NCBI GenBank assembly: GCA_963836405.1
Contig: CAWIJL010000006.1
Location: forward strand, 248,001 to 312,000
Direction: 5' to 3'
Source of the DNA: CAWIJJ01 sp963836405
GTDB lineage: Bacteria; Acidobacteriota; Terriglobia; Bryobacterales; Bryobacteraceae
DNA length: 64,000 nt
Shown here: piece by piece, positions 36,313 through 45,450 of the stretch
Numbering within the stretch: the first letter of the stretch is position 1
Layout of the letters: each line of letters starts with the position of its first letter
Notes under the pieces: model-generated
What the model was told of the DNA's origin: nothing
The model's database searches: none
What the model saw: only the letters and a program-made list of their open reading frames with translations
Made by a program: the position numbers and the translations under genes

Positions 36313-37494
36313 GTGCCGTCACAGCGCGCGGACGCAATCGTTATCGGGGGCGGGGCGGCCGGCCTGTTCTGCGCGATGGAGGCGGGCCGCCGCGGCCGGC
36401 GAGTAACCCTCCTCGAACACAACGGGCAGACCGGCAGGAAGATCCTGATCAGCGGGGGCGGACGGTGCAACTTCACCAACCTGGACACCCGGCCGGAACA
36501 TTTCTTCTCGGCCAACCCCCACTTTGCCAAATCGGCCCTGGCGCGCTACACCCCCCGCGATTTTCTCCTCCTGGTGGAGCGCCACGGCATCCGATACCAC
36601 GAGAAGGAGGCCGGACAGTTGTTCTGCGACGGCACGGCCGCGCAAATCGTCGCCATGCTGGAAAAAGAGTGCGCCGCGGCGGGAGTCCAGATTGTGACCG
36701 GCTGCGCCGTACGGCGCGTTTCGCGCGCCTCCGCGTTCCGGGTCGAAACCTCGCAGGGCGAATGGGAATCCGGCGCCCTGGTGATTGCCACCGGGGGTCT
36801 GTCTATCCCGAAAATCGGCGCCACGGATTTTGGCTTCAGCCTGGCGCGGCAATTCGGACTCCGCGTCACGGAATGCCGCCCGGCACTGGTTCCGCTGACC
36901 TTCGGCCGCGAAGACATGGCCAGGTTCGGCTCGCTGGCGGGTGTTTCGGCGGATGTGCTGGTGGCCGCCAGGCGCGCTAGTTTCCGGGGCAAGCTGCTGT
37001 TCACTCACTGGGGCCTGAGCGGGCCCGCGGTGTTGCAGGCATCCAGCTATTGGAAGGGCGGGGAAACGCTGCGCATCGATCTGCTGCCGGGCCTCGATTT
37101 CGAGGAGGTGCTGAAGCAGAGCCGGGCGCAGAAAGAACGCGCGGAGGCGCGAACCGTGGCTGGCCGGTACCTGCCCCGCCGGCTGGCGGAGCGGTGGTTT
37201 GAAGTACATGCTTCGTCCAAACCGGCGGCGGCACTCTCCGACAGGGAGATCCAGGCCATCGCGGCCGCCTTTCACCGCTGGACCGTACAGCCGGATGGAA
37301 CCGAAGGCTTCGCGAAGGCGGAGGTGACCGCCGGCGGCGTGGATACTGCCGGACTTTCCTCGAGAACCATGGAAGCGCGGGATGTGCCGGGGCTGTACTT
37401 CATCGGGGAAGTGGTGGACGTGACCGGGCAACTGGGCGGCTTCAATTTTCAGTGGGCGTGGGCATCGGGCTATTCGGCAGGGCAGGCCGTCTAG
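36313..37494 (+). CDS. HI0933/YhiN-type FAD-dependent oxidoreductase
   Basis: 393 residues. The FAD dinucleotide motif is at the N-terminus (AIVIGGGAAGLFCAMEAGRR), with the family signature GRKILISGGGRCNFTN, VIATGGLSIPKIGATDFGF in the middle and GLYFIGEVVDVTGQLGGFNF at the end. Members are flavoproteins of uncertain substrate, sometimes called aminoacetone oxidase family. GTG start. It overlaps the convergent lytic transglycosylase by 53 bases. Confidence 0.9.
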   Translation: MPSQRADAIVIGGGAAGLFCAMEAGRRGRRVTLLEHNGQTGRKILISGGGRCNFTNLDTRPEHFFSANPHFAKSALARYTPRDFLLLVERHGIRYHEKEAGQLFCDGTAAQIVAMLEKECAAAGVQIVTGCAVRRVSRASAFRVETSQGEWESGALVIATGGLSIPKIGATDFGFSLARQFGLRVTECRPALVPLTFGREDMARFGSLAGVSADVLVAARRASFRGKLLFTHWGLSGPAVLQASSYWKGGETLRIDLLPGLDFEEVLKQSRAQKERAEARTVAGRYLPRRLAERWFEVHASSKPAAALSDREIQAIAAAFHRWTVQPDGTEGFAKAEVTAGGVDTAGLSSRTMEARDVPGLYFIGEVVDVTGQLGGFNFQWAWASGYSAGQAV

Positions 37495-38080
37495 CGGCTG
37501 TCTTGGCGAGGATGGCCTTCACGTATTCGCGGGTTTCCGCGAAATCGGGAATTCCGCCCGCCTGCTCCACCGCCCCCGGACCCGCGTTGTAGGCGCTAAG
37601 CGCGAGGCTGAGATCCCCGTTGAACCGGTCCAGAAGCTGTTTCAGGTACTTGGCGCCGGTGGCCACATTCTGCGCCGGGTCGAAAGGATCGTCCACGCCG
37701 AACCGGGTGGCGGTGGCCGGCATGAGCTGCATCAACCCCTGGGCGCCCTTGGGCGAGACGGCGCACGGGCGGAAGCCGGACTCGCGCTCGATCACCGCCC
37801 GCACCAGTTCCGGCTGCAGTTCCTGGGCTTGCGCCGCTTTCAGGATGAGCGGATTGACGGCGGCGTCATCGAGGGGGTCGCAAGGCGCCGAGACGGCCGG
37901 AGCAGATGTCGCGCCGGATTGCCCCGCCGGCGCCGGGTAGGCCTCCTCGTAACGGGCACGTGTGGTTTGGCGCTGAATTTCCGCGGCGGCCCGCTGTTTT
38001 TCAACCGCCTGGCGCTGTAAGTCGGCAGGCGTCTGGGCGAACCCGCACACACAGATACCAAGCATGAGGATCCATCTCAT
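37442..38080 (-). CDS. Lytic transglycosylase (SLT, LysM-less)
   Basis: 212 residues. A signal peptide (WILMLGICVCGFAQ) and a helical linker rich in Gln/Arg/Ala precede a C-terminal SLT domain. The catalytic Glu is in VIERESGFRP, then AVSPKGAQGLMQLMPATA and LALSAYNAGPGAVEQ, all typical. Cleaves peptidoglycan glycan strands to 1,6-anhydro ends in the periplasm. Transcribed after the heme A synthase gene, 34 bases away, possibly co-transcribed. Confidence 0.92.
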   Translation of the reverse strand: MRWILMLGICVCGFAQTPADLQRQAVEKQRAAAEIQRQTTRARYEEAYPAPAGQSGATSAPAVSAPCDPLDDAAVNPLILKAAQAQELQPELVRAVIERESGFRPCAVSPKGAQGLMQLMPATATRFGVDDPFDPAQNVATGAKYLKQLLDRFNGDLSLALSAYNAGPGAVEQAGGIPDFAETREYVKAILAKTAARRPALPNSPMPTPTEN

Positions 38081-38114
38081 CTGGTGACCTTATCGGTAGA
38101 AGCAGGCGGAAACT

Positions 38115-39068
38115 TTAGGTTCGCTTCGGCGCGCCTTCCGAGAGGCTGGCGGCGGCCAGCAGCACCAGCGCGATCCACGCGGCGTCGGCCACAAAAAGGT
38201 GCACAATCTGCATCCAGATGGGCGCGAGCAGAAGCAGGTTCGCCAGGCCGCAGAATATTTGCAGCGCCAGCAGGCCCGCGGCCGCAAATGCGTAGCGGCG
38301 CAGGCGCTCGAAGCGCATGTGCACCGTCGCATAGAGCAGCAGCCAGCATCCGCCCAGCACGGCCGCGGCGGGATGCAGCCAGCGCAACCGTACGAACAGG
38401 TTGGCGGCGGGATCGAAGTCCTGGGCCAGTCCTTCGGCCAGGGTGCGTACCGGAAACAGCGTATCGCCCAAAGCCGCGATGGCGCCCGTGACGCCCAGCA
38501 GAACGAACACGCCCAGGCTCGTAAGAGCTGTTGCGACCCCCGGTCCGCGTAGCCGGACGCGCCCGTTTCCCATGCCCCACCATGCCGTCAGTGTGAGGCA
38601 GGCCAGCAGGGTCAACGTATTAACCAGGTGGGTGGATAACGACCAGGCGCGCGCATGGGAGGCGTTCATGGCCACGTGTTCCAGCAGAACGAGGGCCGCG
38701 CCAATCAGCGCTTCCGTCATCAGGAAAACGAAGGAAAGGGTGGCGCCCAGCCGCACGGCGTGCCCCCGCGGAAAAGCGCGAAACGCCCAATAAAGCAGCC
38801 CGGCCACCAGCAGCATATCGATGCCGCTCGAGAACCGGTGGGTGAACTCGATAAGCGTTTGGATGGAGGGAGCCCGCAGCGCGACCACGCCGTTGCACAA
38901 GGGCCAGTTGGGACCGCATCCGGCGCCCGAACCGGTGGCACGGACATACGCGCCCCAAAGAACAACCGCAATGTTGTACCCAAGAACCGACCAGGCAAAA
39001 ACCGGGAAACGCGAGCGGGGCGCCTCCGCCGCAGCCGTGCCGGTCTCCTGTTCCGTGCTGAGGGACAA
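38115..39068 (-). CDS. ctaA: Heme A synthase (COX15/CtaA family)
   Basis: 317 residues, eight membrane helices in two four-helix halves. Family features: GAYVRATGSGAGCGPNWPLC with a cysteine pair, heme-ligand His in IEFTHRFSSG and LSTHLVNT, and second-half His in LRWLHPAAA and IVHLFVADA. It oxidises heme O to heme A for cytochrome c oxidase. No cox genes or ctaB are in the window, so the oxidase must be encoded elsewhere. Confidence 0.9.
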   Translation of the reverse strand: MSLSTEQETGTAAAEAPRSRFPVFAWSVLGYNIAVVLWGAYVRATGSGAGCGPNWPLCNGVVALRAPSIQTLIEFTHRFSSGIDMLLVAGLLYWAFRAFPRGHAVRLGATLSFVFLMTEALIGAALVLLEHVAMNASHARAWSLSTHLVNTLTLLACLTLTAWWGMGNGRVRLRGPGVATALTSLGVFVLLGVTGAIAALGDTLFPVRTLAEGLAQDFDPAANLFVRLRWLHPAAAVLGGCWLLLYATVHMRFERLRRYAFAAAGLLALQIFCGLANLLLLAPIWMQIVHLFVADAAWIALVLLAAASLSEGAPKRT

Positions 39069-39198
39069 GTCTCATTGTAGTCTGCGCAAACCGGCTCGGG
39101 CTGGGTGATTCGGCGCAGTGCAGGAGGGCAACCGCGGAGGATTCCCGCGGGCCGGGGTTGCGGAGTGTTGAGCATTCCAATATCCTGTTTATTCCGCT

Positions 39199-40641
39199 AT
39201 GCCCACGAAAACACCCATCACCGTCGCCCACGGCGACGGCATCGGCCCGGAAATCATGAACGCCACGCTCCAGATCCTGGAGGCGTCCGGCGCGGCTCTC
39301 GACATAGAGACCATAGAGATCGGTGAAAAGGTCTATCTGCGGGGAAACAGCGCCGGCATCGATCCGAGCTCCTGGGAATCGCTGCTGCGCACCAGGGTTT
39401 TTCTGAAGGCGCCCATCACCACGCCACAGGGAGGCGGGTTCAAAAGCCTCAACGTGACCACGCGGAAGACGCTCGGGCAGTATGCCAACGTGCGCCCCTG
39501 CGTTTCCTATCACCCGTTCATCGATACCAAGCATCCCGGCATGGATGTGGTGATCGTGCGCGAGAACGAGGAAGACCTGTACGCCGGGATCGAGTATCAA
39601 CTGACGCCGGAAGTCACTTCCTGCGTAAAGCTGATCTCCCGGCCGGGCAGCGAAAAGATCGTGCGCTACGCATTCGAGTACGCGCGGCGTCACAACCGGA
39701 AAAAGGTCACCTGCTTCATGAAAGACAACATCATGAAGATGACCGACGGCCTGTTCCACAAGGTGTTCGACGAGATCGCGGCCGCCTACCCTGACATTCA
39801 GAAAGAGGCCTGGATCGTCGATATCGGCGCGGCCAAGATGGCGGACACCCCGGAAACCTTCGACGTCATCGTGATGCCGAACCTCTATGGCGATATTCTC
39901 TCGGACGTGGCCGCCCAGATCGCGGGCTCTGTGGGCCTGGCCGGGTCCGCCAATGTCGGCGACAAGTGCGCCATGTTCGAGGCGATCCACGGGTCGGCGC
40001 CGCGCCGCGCGAACCAGAATCTGGCGAATCCCTCGGGACTGCTGCTGGGCGCGGTGCTCATGCTGGTGCACATCAATCAGCCGGACGCCGCCGCGCGCGT
40101 TCACAACGGCTGGCTGAGGACGATCGAGGACGGCGTCCATACCTACGACGTCTTCACCGAAGGCGTAAGCACGCAGAAAGTGGGAACCAAAGAGTTCGCC
40201 TGCGCCGTGATCGCCAGGCTGGGACAGAAACCGAACCGCCTCAAGCCGGTGACCTACGCCGAGCGGCCGCCCCAAACTGCCGCCGCGCCCCAGGCGGAAC
40301 GGCCCGCCACCGCCATGGAACTCAAGGGCCTCGACCTGTTCGTGTACTGGCCGTCGCGCAATGCCGTGGAGTTATCGCAGCGCATGGCGCCGCTCGCCGG
40401 CGACGGGTTGACGCTTCAGATGATCGACAACCGCGGCGTCAAAGTCTGGCCGGCGGGAAGCGCCGAGACTTTCTGCACCGATAGTTTCCGGTGCCGCTTC
40501 ATGGCTGACGGCGCCGTGGATATGGGCCGCCTGCTCGACCTTCAAAAGCGCGTGGTCGAGGCCGGTATCGATGTGGCCCAGACCCAAACGCTGCGCACTT
40601 TCGACGGACAGCCCGGCTTCACGCTGGCGCAGGGCCAGTAA
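39199..40641 (+). CDS. icd: NADP-type isocitrate dehydrogenase with C-terminal extension
   Basis: 480 residues. Isocitrate/isopropylmalate dehydrogenase core: AHGDGIGPEIMNATL, substrate region VIVRENEEDLYAGIEYQ, metal ligands in MPNLYGDILSDVAAQ, and cofactor region EAIHGSAPRRANQN. About 130 extra C-terminal residues after an Ala/Pro linker (PQTAAAPQAERPAT) form a small domain like that in Thermus-type isocitrate dehydrogenase, which favours isocitrate over isopropylmalate. It makes 2-oxoglutarate in the TCA cycle. Single gene, closed by a hairpin. Confidence 0.88.
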   Translation: MPTKTPITVAHGDGIGPEIMNATLQILEASGAALDIETIEIGEKVYLRGNSAGIDPSSWESLLRTRVFLKAPITTPQGGGFKSLNVTTRKTLGQYANVRPCVSYHPFIDTKHPGMDVVIVRENEEDLYAGIEYQLTPEVTSCVKLISRPGSEKIVRYAFEYARRHNRKKVTCFMKDNIMKMTDGLFHKVFDEIAAAYPDIQKEAWIVDIGAAKMADTPETFDVIVMPNLYGDILSDVAAQIAGSVGLAGSANVGDKCAMFEAIHGSAPRRANQNLANPSGLLLGAVLMLVHINQPDAAARVHNGWLRTIEDGVHTYDVFTEGVSTQKVGTKEFACAVIARLGQKPNRLKPVTYAERPPQTAAAPQAERPATAMELKGLDLFVYWPSRNAVELSQRMAPLAGDGLTLQMIDNRGVKVWPAGSAETFCTDSFRCRFMADGAVDMGRLLDLQKRVVEAGIDVAQTQTLRTFDGQPGFTLAQGQ

Positions 40642-40648
40642 AAACAGA

Positions 40649-40685
40649 ACCGGCGGCGTACGGCATTCGGCCGCCCGCCGCCGGT
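40649..40685 (-). terminator. Terminator hairpin between convergent genes
   Basis: Perfect 10-bp stem ACCGGCGGCG (40649-40658) with its complement at 40676-40685 and a 17-base loop. On the minus strand it is followed by TCTGTTTTTA, so it best serves the Gly/Thr-repeat gene; it may also slow transcripts from icd. Confidence 0.7.
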
Positions 40686-40701
40686 GTCCCGATAACTCAC
40701 A

Positions 40702-41800
40702 TTACTGAGCGATCAACTGACCGGTTACCACCGTGTTCTGGTCGGTTTGCACCGAAACCAGACCCGATTGATTGTTGACCAGCAGGCCCCGGAAGAACAC
40801 CGGGGGCGTGAACGCGCCCGTCGTGCCGCCGCTCGTCTGCGTGCCGGACACAAACGACAGGCGCAGGCTGCAATCCGTGCCGATGGTGTAGGTGCCGCTG
40901 ACGTTGGCGGTGCGGTTGGTTCCGTTCTGGAAGATCCACTGGCGCATGCTGAAAGTGCCGTCGTTGCTCAGCGAGACCGAACCGATGGCCGCGTACGGAG
41001 CCACCTGAGTCGTCGCCGTGGTAGTGGTTCCGCCGGTGGTTCCCGTACCCGTGCCGGTTCCCGTACCCTGTGCCGGTTCCCGTACCTGTGCCAGTCCCGG
41101 TGCCCGTGCCCGTTCCGGTCCCGTCACCCGTGCTCGTGGTCGTAGTCTGGCCCCCGTAATAGCTGAAGGCGAAGCTTTGCGGTGCGTCGTTGGCGCTCAG
41201 GCAGGCATTGGTGGAGCGCACCAGCGTTCCCAGCGCCCCCTGGCCATTCGCGTCCGTTTCGAGGAACAACACGCGCGCGCCGCCATCGGACAACACCGCG
41301 TTGAACGTTTCGCCGGTGCCGAGGCGCATCGTCGCGCTGCAGTCGCTGTTCACCGTGTAAGATCCCACCGATACGTTGCTATTGCCGCTGGTCGCCGAGA
41401 GACCTATGATGTTGCCGTCACCGTCGAAGTAATAACGGCCTATGCCCGCGACCTTGCCGGAGAGGCTCGCCGCGTTATTGCCAAATCCGCCGAAATTGGC
41501 AGCCGTCGCGCCTGTGGTTCCGCCGGTTGTGGTTCCGCCGGTTGTGGTTCCACCGGTTGTGCCCGTGCCGTTGCCGTTGCCGTTGCCGTTTCCGGTTCCG
41601 TTGCCGTTTCCGGTTCCGTTGTTCGCGCTGTTATTGATGGTCGTAACTAAATTCAGGAAATTCAGGCTCGAAACCTGTGCGTTGTAGGTTCCCGTGAGGT
41701 ACGCGTTGGTACAACCGGTTATCCCGTAAGATACTCTTGGCATGGCCAGTCCGCATAGCATCAGGCCGCCCACAAACATAGTGGCTTGCAATGTTCTCAT
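40702..41800 (-). CDS. Secreted Gly/Thr-repeat protein (one frameshift inside the repeat)
   Basis: About 365 residues if one base is removed. A signal peptide (MFVGGLMLCGLAMPRVSYG) and two related beta-rich halves (GRYYFDGDGNIIGLSATSG / GSVSLSNDGTFSMRQWIFQN; both halves have TIGTDCS- or TVNSDCS-type strands) are joined by tracts of Gly-Thr and Gly-Asn repeats. The frame breaks at 41066-41068, where CCC stands in place of the CC found in the neighbouring repeat unit. Downstream the second frame continues to a stop at 40702. GGAGAAGG precedes the ATG. Acidobacterial surface or exported protein of unknown function. Confidence 0.8.
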
Positions 41801-41948
41801 CGAATCCTTCTCCCCTTGTACAAAAATGAAGGCGAAACAAACCGCTCTGCGGCGGCTGCGATCTCAAATATAGGAAAAAGGACTCGCTAACTGCGGTGCG
41901 CGGCAGCACCACAGAATTCACGAGAGTCCGATAGCAGACTTTGCAGGC

Positions 41949-42401
41949 CTAGGCGCCGGATAGTTTCAGACGATCCACGGCGGTCGCCAGCCTCTTGCGG
42001 ACCGATTGCAGCTCGTCCTCTCCGTGGTATTTCATACGCGGCCAGAAAAAACCGCGCAGTCCGTCCTTGCGACGCCGCGGCACGATGTGGACGTGAAGGT
42101 GCGGGACGCTCTGGCTCACCCGGTTATTGATCGCCACGAACGATCCCTCCGCCGACAGTCCTTCCTCCACCGCGATCGCGAGCAGCCGGGCGTTTTCGAA
42201 CAGCGCCGGGAGAAGTTCGGCCGGCAGCTCCGCCAGGGTCTCCACGTGGATCTTCGGGATCAGCAGGACGTGTCCGGGAAACAGCGGACGATGATCCAGA
42301 AAGCCGAGGCACCCGGAGTCCTCGACCACAACGGAAGCGGGAACCTCGCCGCTCACGATGGCACAGAACGCGCAACCCGTCATCTCCTTATCATGCGGCA
42401 T
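41949..42401 (-). CDS. HIT-family hydrolase
   Basis: 150 residues with the histidine triad VPHLHVHIVPRR and the N-terminal zinc-type CAFCAIVSGEVPASVV. The family hydrolyses nucleotide-phosphoramidates and dinucleoside polyphosphates (HinT/Fhit-like). The last ~45 residues are longer than in minimal HinT. Cytoplasmic. Its 5' flank abuts the group II intron relic. Confidence 0.92.
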   Translation of the reverse strand: MPHDKEMTGCAFCAIVSGEVPASVVVEDSGCLGFLDHRPLFPGHVLLIPKIHVETLAELPAELLPALFENARLLAIAVEEGLSAEGSFVAINNRVSQSVPHLHVHIVPRRRKDGLRGFFWPRMKYHGEDELQSVRKRLATAVDRLKLSGA

Positions 42402-42409
42402 GGTGCGTC

Positions 42410-43394
42410 CTGAAAGACGCGTTGTTCTAGCAGGTGCAAGTCCTGTCCGGGTAAGCGCCGGAGCGCCCGGTAGCAGACTTCAGCCGGGAGGAGAGATCCT
42501 CTCGAGCGGAGCGGAGTGTCAAAAGCCCTTGAGAAAGAGGGGAGCAAACCGGCGGGCCGCAACAATCAGTGAACGCGATAGCCTCGTCACATTATCAGCC
42601 GACGGGTGTTTGGGAGGGCCGAGCCGCTCATGTCACGGCGAAGGCAACAGACAGCATTCTGGACCGGAACGAATGCTGGACCTCCCCGGGGTCGCAGGCG
42701 GCGGCACGTTGGGAAAGAACGATGCGGAACAGGAGAGACCCTACCTGGCAGCCGAGTCGGGCAAAGACCGGGCGTATAAAGCCGGAAGGCAGAAAGCGCA
42801 CGGAGCCGGGAGGGAGTCCGAGGGGTCCATAGTACCGGTGAAGGCGTGCAGCAAAACGCGCTGGAGGGAAGGGGCCCTGCTTTGATCGGGCTGGCGAGGA
42901 GGTAAGTGCGAGGGCATGCTGGAAACGGCCAAAAACCCCCATAGATAAAGTACGACAACTCCAACGCAAGCTATATGTGTGTGCCAAGCAGAGTAGGACG
43001 CGGCGTTTCCATGCGTTGTACGACCGGATCTACAGGAGTGACGTTCTGTGGGAAGCATGGAGGCGGGTGCGCAGCAAAGGTGGCGCGGCAGGGATAGACG
43101 GGGAGACGATTCGGGCCATCGAACAACGAGGGCCGGGGGAGTTTCTGGCGGAGATCAGGCGGCGCTGCGTGCAGGCCAATATCGTCCTTCCCCGGTGAAG
43201 CGGCGATACATACCGAAAGCAGATGGGAAGCAGCGGCCATTGGGGATCCCGACGGTGAGTTGGTGAGGGAGCGGATCTCGGATCGAAGGGTATTGAAGTT
43301 AATCCGGCAATGGTTGGAAGCGGGAGTGATGGAAGACGGGACGGTGAGAGAAACGCTGGCGGGGATCGTACGCGATCACGAAGTTTCTTCGTAG
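42410..43394 (+). mobile_element. Degenerate group II intron
   Basis: About 500 bases of GC-rich, highly structured non-coding sequence (42,410-42,915) precede a broken maturase reading frame on the same strand. The layout (ribozyme domains I-III, then the reverse transcriptase in domain IV) and the motif GGAGCAAACCGG / GGCGAAGGCAACAGACAGC-like elements are typical of bacterial group II introns. The maturase is truncated and I cannot find domains V/VI after it, so the element should be immobile. Exact ends are not resolved. It sits between the HIT gene and tatA. Confidence 0.75.
42916..43394 (+). pseudogene. ltrA: Group II intron reverse transcriptase/maturase fragment
   Basis: Recognisable pieces in three frames: MLETAKNP followed by PIDKVRQLQRKLYVCAKQS and RRFHALYDRIYRSDVLWEAW; then SPVKRRYIPKADGKQRPLGI after a frameshift near 43,190; then ERISDRRVLKLIRQWLEAGV. 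Between GIPTV and ERISD about 100 residues (the first palm blocks) are deleted, and everything after ETLAGI, including the YxDD catalytic site and the X/endonuclease domains, is absent. The first shift lies in the C5 run at ~42,936. Non-functional. Confidence 0.88.
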
Positions 43395-43550
43395 CCTTCG
43401 GGCTCGGCCACCGCTGCAGAAAATGCCAGCGGGGATTTTCGCCCAATGCGGCTGCGCCCGGGCGGCACGCGGGTGCCGGCGAGCGGAAGGTGACACGGAA
43501 TACGCGTGTTATCATGAGTCAGAAACACTTTCAAGGGAGGAAAAACGAAG

Positions 43551-44039
43551 ATGGGTCCGCTGGGCTGGCAGGAGACGGTAGCTATATTTCTCCTTGCGCT
43601 GCTCCTTTTCGGCCCTAAGAAGCTGCCGGAACTGGGGCGGACAATCGGGAAAGCAATCACCGAATTCCGCCGCGCGTCAACCGAGCTCAAGGCGACGTTC
43701 GACCGCGAAATGAAAACCCTGGAGCAGGAAACCGAATCGATCAAACAGGCGACTGCCGAGTATCAGTACGACACGTATAACTACGACTACTCCTCATACG
43801 AAAGCGGATACGAGGGGTCGTATGGTTCAGAAACGGCCGATTCCACTGCTTCCAACCCATCCAATTTAAGCGCATCCGCAACTGAGGGCGCTGAATCTCC
43901 AACAGTCGTCGCTCCGGAGGGCACTGTCCCTTACGGCACGGATACGGCCGAATTCAACGGCGCTCCCGAGCAACCTACGGGGGAGCCGGTCCCAGCCGAT
44001 TCGCAGCAATACGCACCGACGACTGAAAAAAACGCATAA
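43551..44039 (+). CDS. tatA: Sec-independent translocase subunit TatA/TatB
   Basis: 162 residues. An N-terminal membrane helix (ETVAIFLLALLLFGPKKLPEL), then the amphipathic helix GRTIGKAITEFRRASTELKA, as in TatA/TatB. The polar tail is unusual: a Tyr-rich stretch at about residues 72-95 (YQYDTYNYDYSSYESGYEG) followed by an acidic Ser/Thr/Pro region. FGPKKLPELG fits both TatA and TatB; with no second copy adjacent it may serve both. GGGAGGA lies upstream of the ATG. Three bases from tatC, forming the twin-arginine export operon. Confidence 0.9.
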   Translation: MGPLGWQETVAIFLLALLLFGPKKLPELGRTIGKAITEFRRASTELKATFDREMKTLEQETESIKQATAEYQYDTYNYDYSSYESGYEGSYGSETADSTASNPSNLSASATEGAESPTVVAPEGTVPYGTDTAEFNGAPEQPTGEPVPADSQQYAPTTEKNA

Positions 44040-44042
44040 AGC

Positions 44043-45077
44043 ATGAGCTCATCGGAAGAACTGCAGGGAGCCGGCGCTTCCTCTGGGTCCGGCATACCTG
44101 CGAACGAATCCACGCTCGAAAAGGTGAGACGCAAGCTGGGGGGCGGGAGCATGCCGCCCCCTCCGCCCCCTCCGGACGGCGACGAAAGCGACGCGGACGA
44201 CGAGGGCATGCTGCGGATGTCCTTCATGGGGCACCTGGAAGAGCTGCGCTCCCGCATCATCAAAATGGTCGTTGGGGTGGTGGTCGCGGCAGCCCTCAGC
44301 CTCACCTTCAGCAACCAGCTGTGGAACTTCGTCAGCCAGCCCGCCGTGCAGGCGCTGACCAGTCTTGGCCTCAAAGACCCGCACCTGACCATGATCACTC
44401 CCATGGAAGCCTTCAACGTGATCTGGTTCAAGCTGCCGCTGCTGTGCGCGATTTTCATCGCGTCACCATGGATTCTCTACCAGGTTTGGGCCTTTATCTC
44501 GCCGGGACTGTACCGTCGAGAACGTCGCTGGGCGGCCCCGTTTATTCTCTGCTCGGCGGGACTGTTCATCCTGGGGGGAGTATTTGCGTACTTCGTAGTT
44601 TTCCGTTTCGGCCTAACCTTTCTTCTGAGTATTGGCCAAGGAAATTACGTGATTCCGATGGTCACGATTTCCAATTATTTCGAATTATTCGTCAACGTCG
44701 TTCTCGGCGTCGGGTTGGTTTTTGAACTTCCCGTAATTATATTTTTCCTGACGCTGATTCGAATTCTCAATCCCGCCTTTCTCGTCCGGCACAGCAGGTA
44801 TGCCATTCTGGCCATTTTTGTGCTGGCCGCAATCATCACGCCGACGCCCGATGTATTCAATCTAATGCTGTTCGCCACGCCCATGTGCCTTTTGTTTTAC
44901 GTCGGCGTGTTCGCGTCTTACCTCCTCGTACTGCAGCGCGAAAATCGCAGGTTCCCATGGAAAACTGCAGGTATCGTCGTAATCGCCGTACTACTTCTGC
45001 TATCGGCAGTAATATACCTTGCCATTACCAAATACGGCTACAAAGTGGTACCGGCATGGCCCTTTTTGATGCATTAA
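44043..45077 (+). CDS. tatC: Sec-independent translocase subunit TatC
   Basis: 344 residues with six membrane helices. Family motifs: SFMGHLEELRSRII at the first helix, ISPGLYRRERRW with the conserved glutamate after helix 2, and FELPVIIFFLTLIRI. It recognises twin-arginine signal peptides. The N-terminus carries an unusual ~58-residue cytoplasmic extension with seven consecutive prolines and an acidic run before the normal start. An internal start near 44,208 would give a standard TatC but lacks a good ribosome site. Several proteins in this window carry Tat-like signals. Confidence 0.93.
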   Translation: MSSSEELQGAGASSGSGIPANESTLEKVRRKLGGGSMPPPPPPPDGDESDADDEGMLRMSFMGHLEELRSRIIKMVVGVVVAAALSLTFSNQLWNFVSQPAVQALTSLGLKDPHLTMITPMEAFNVIWFKLPLLCAIFIASPWILYQVWAFISPGLYRRERRWAAPFILCSAGLFILGGVFAYFVVFRFGLTFLLSIGQGNYVIPMVTISNYFELFVNVVLGVGLVFELPVIIFFLTLIRILNPAFLVRHSRYAILAIFVLAAIITPTPDVFNLMLFATPMCLLFYVGVFASYLLVLQRENRRFPWKTAGIVVIAVLLLLSAVIYLAITKYGYKVVPAWPFLMH

Positions 45078-45162
45078 AGGGTCTGAATTCGTAGAAACAA
45101 ATCGCGCTTCCGGTGTACCATCAGGTGACTGTGCGGCAATTGTTTACCGCACCGGAACCACG

Positions 45163-45384
45163 ATGGACCTGTATAAAGCTATTCAGGATTTATACGCCGA
45201 AAAGGAGAAGCTGGAGCGCGTCATCGCTTCTCTCGAGGAACTGCAGCGGACCGCTAATCCCGCGCCCTCCCTGGCGGCGGGCGGAAAGCGGCGGGGACGG
45301 AAATCCATGAACGCCAAAGAGCGTCTGGACGTCTCCGCGCGAATGAAGAAGTATTGGGAAACCCGCCGTAAGGCGGTCGAATAG
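45163..45384 (+). CDS. Small basic coiled-coil protein with AT-hook-like motif
   Basis: 73 residues. Residues 1-30 are a predicted coiled coil (MDLYKAIQDLYAEKEKLERV), followed by a linker with GGKRRGRKSM, an AT-hook-like basic patch, and RMKKYWETRRKA, which recalls H-NS-like or NUMOD-like C-termini. Codon use matches the neighbours. Possibly DNA-binding; this is inference only. It lies between tatC and tRNA-Ala. Confidence 0.65.
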   Translation: MDLYKAIQDLYAEKEKLERVIASLEELQRTANPAPSLAAGGKRRGRKSMNAKERLDVSARMKKYWETRRKAVE

Positions 45385-45450
45385 GACTCCTCGCAGCAGC
45401 CGCGAAACCCACCGCTCGCGCTCTTGGAACTGAGGCGGCGGCCTTCATTC

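Noticed and set aside
40697..41127. A second, separate small protein at the end of the Gly/Thr-repeat gene
   Set aside because: Its repeats and strands continue the upstream half exactly; it is the same gene after a one-base shift.
41029..41135. Possible CRISPR or minisatellite array from the short repeats
   Set aside because: Repeats are Gly-Thr codon repeats inside a coding region, without unique spacers.
42422..42885. Several open frames (60-175 codons) in the intron 5' region
   Set aside because: They lie in ribozyme-like sequence on both strands and encode no known motif.
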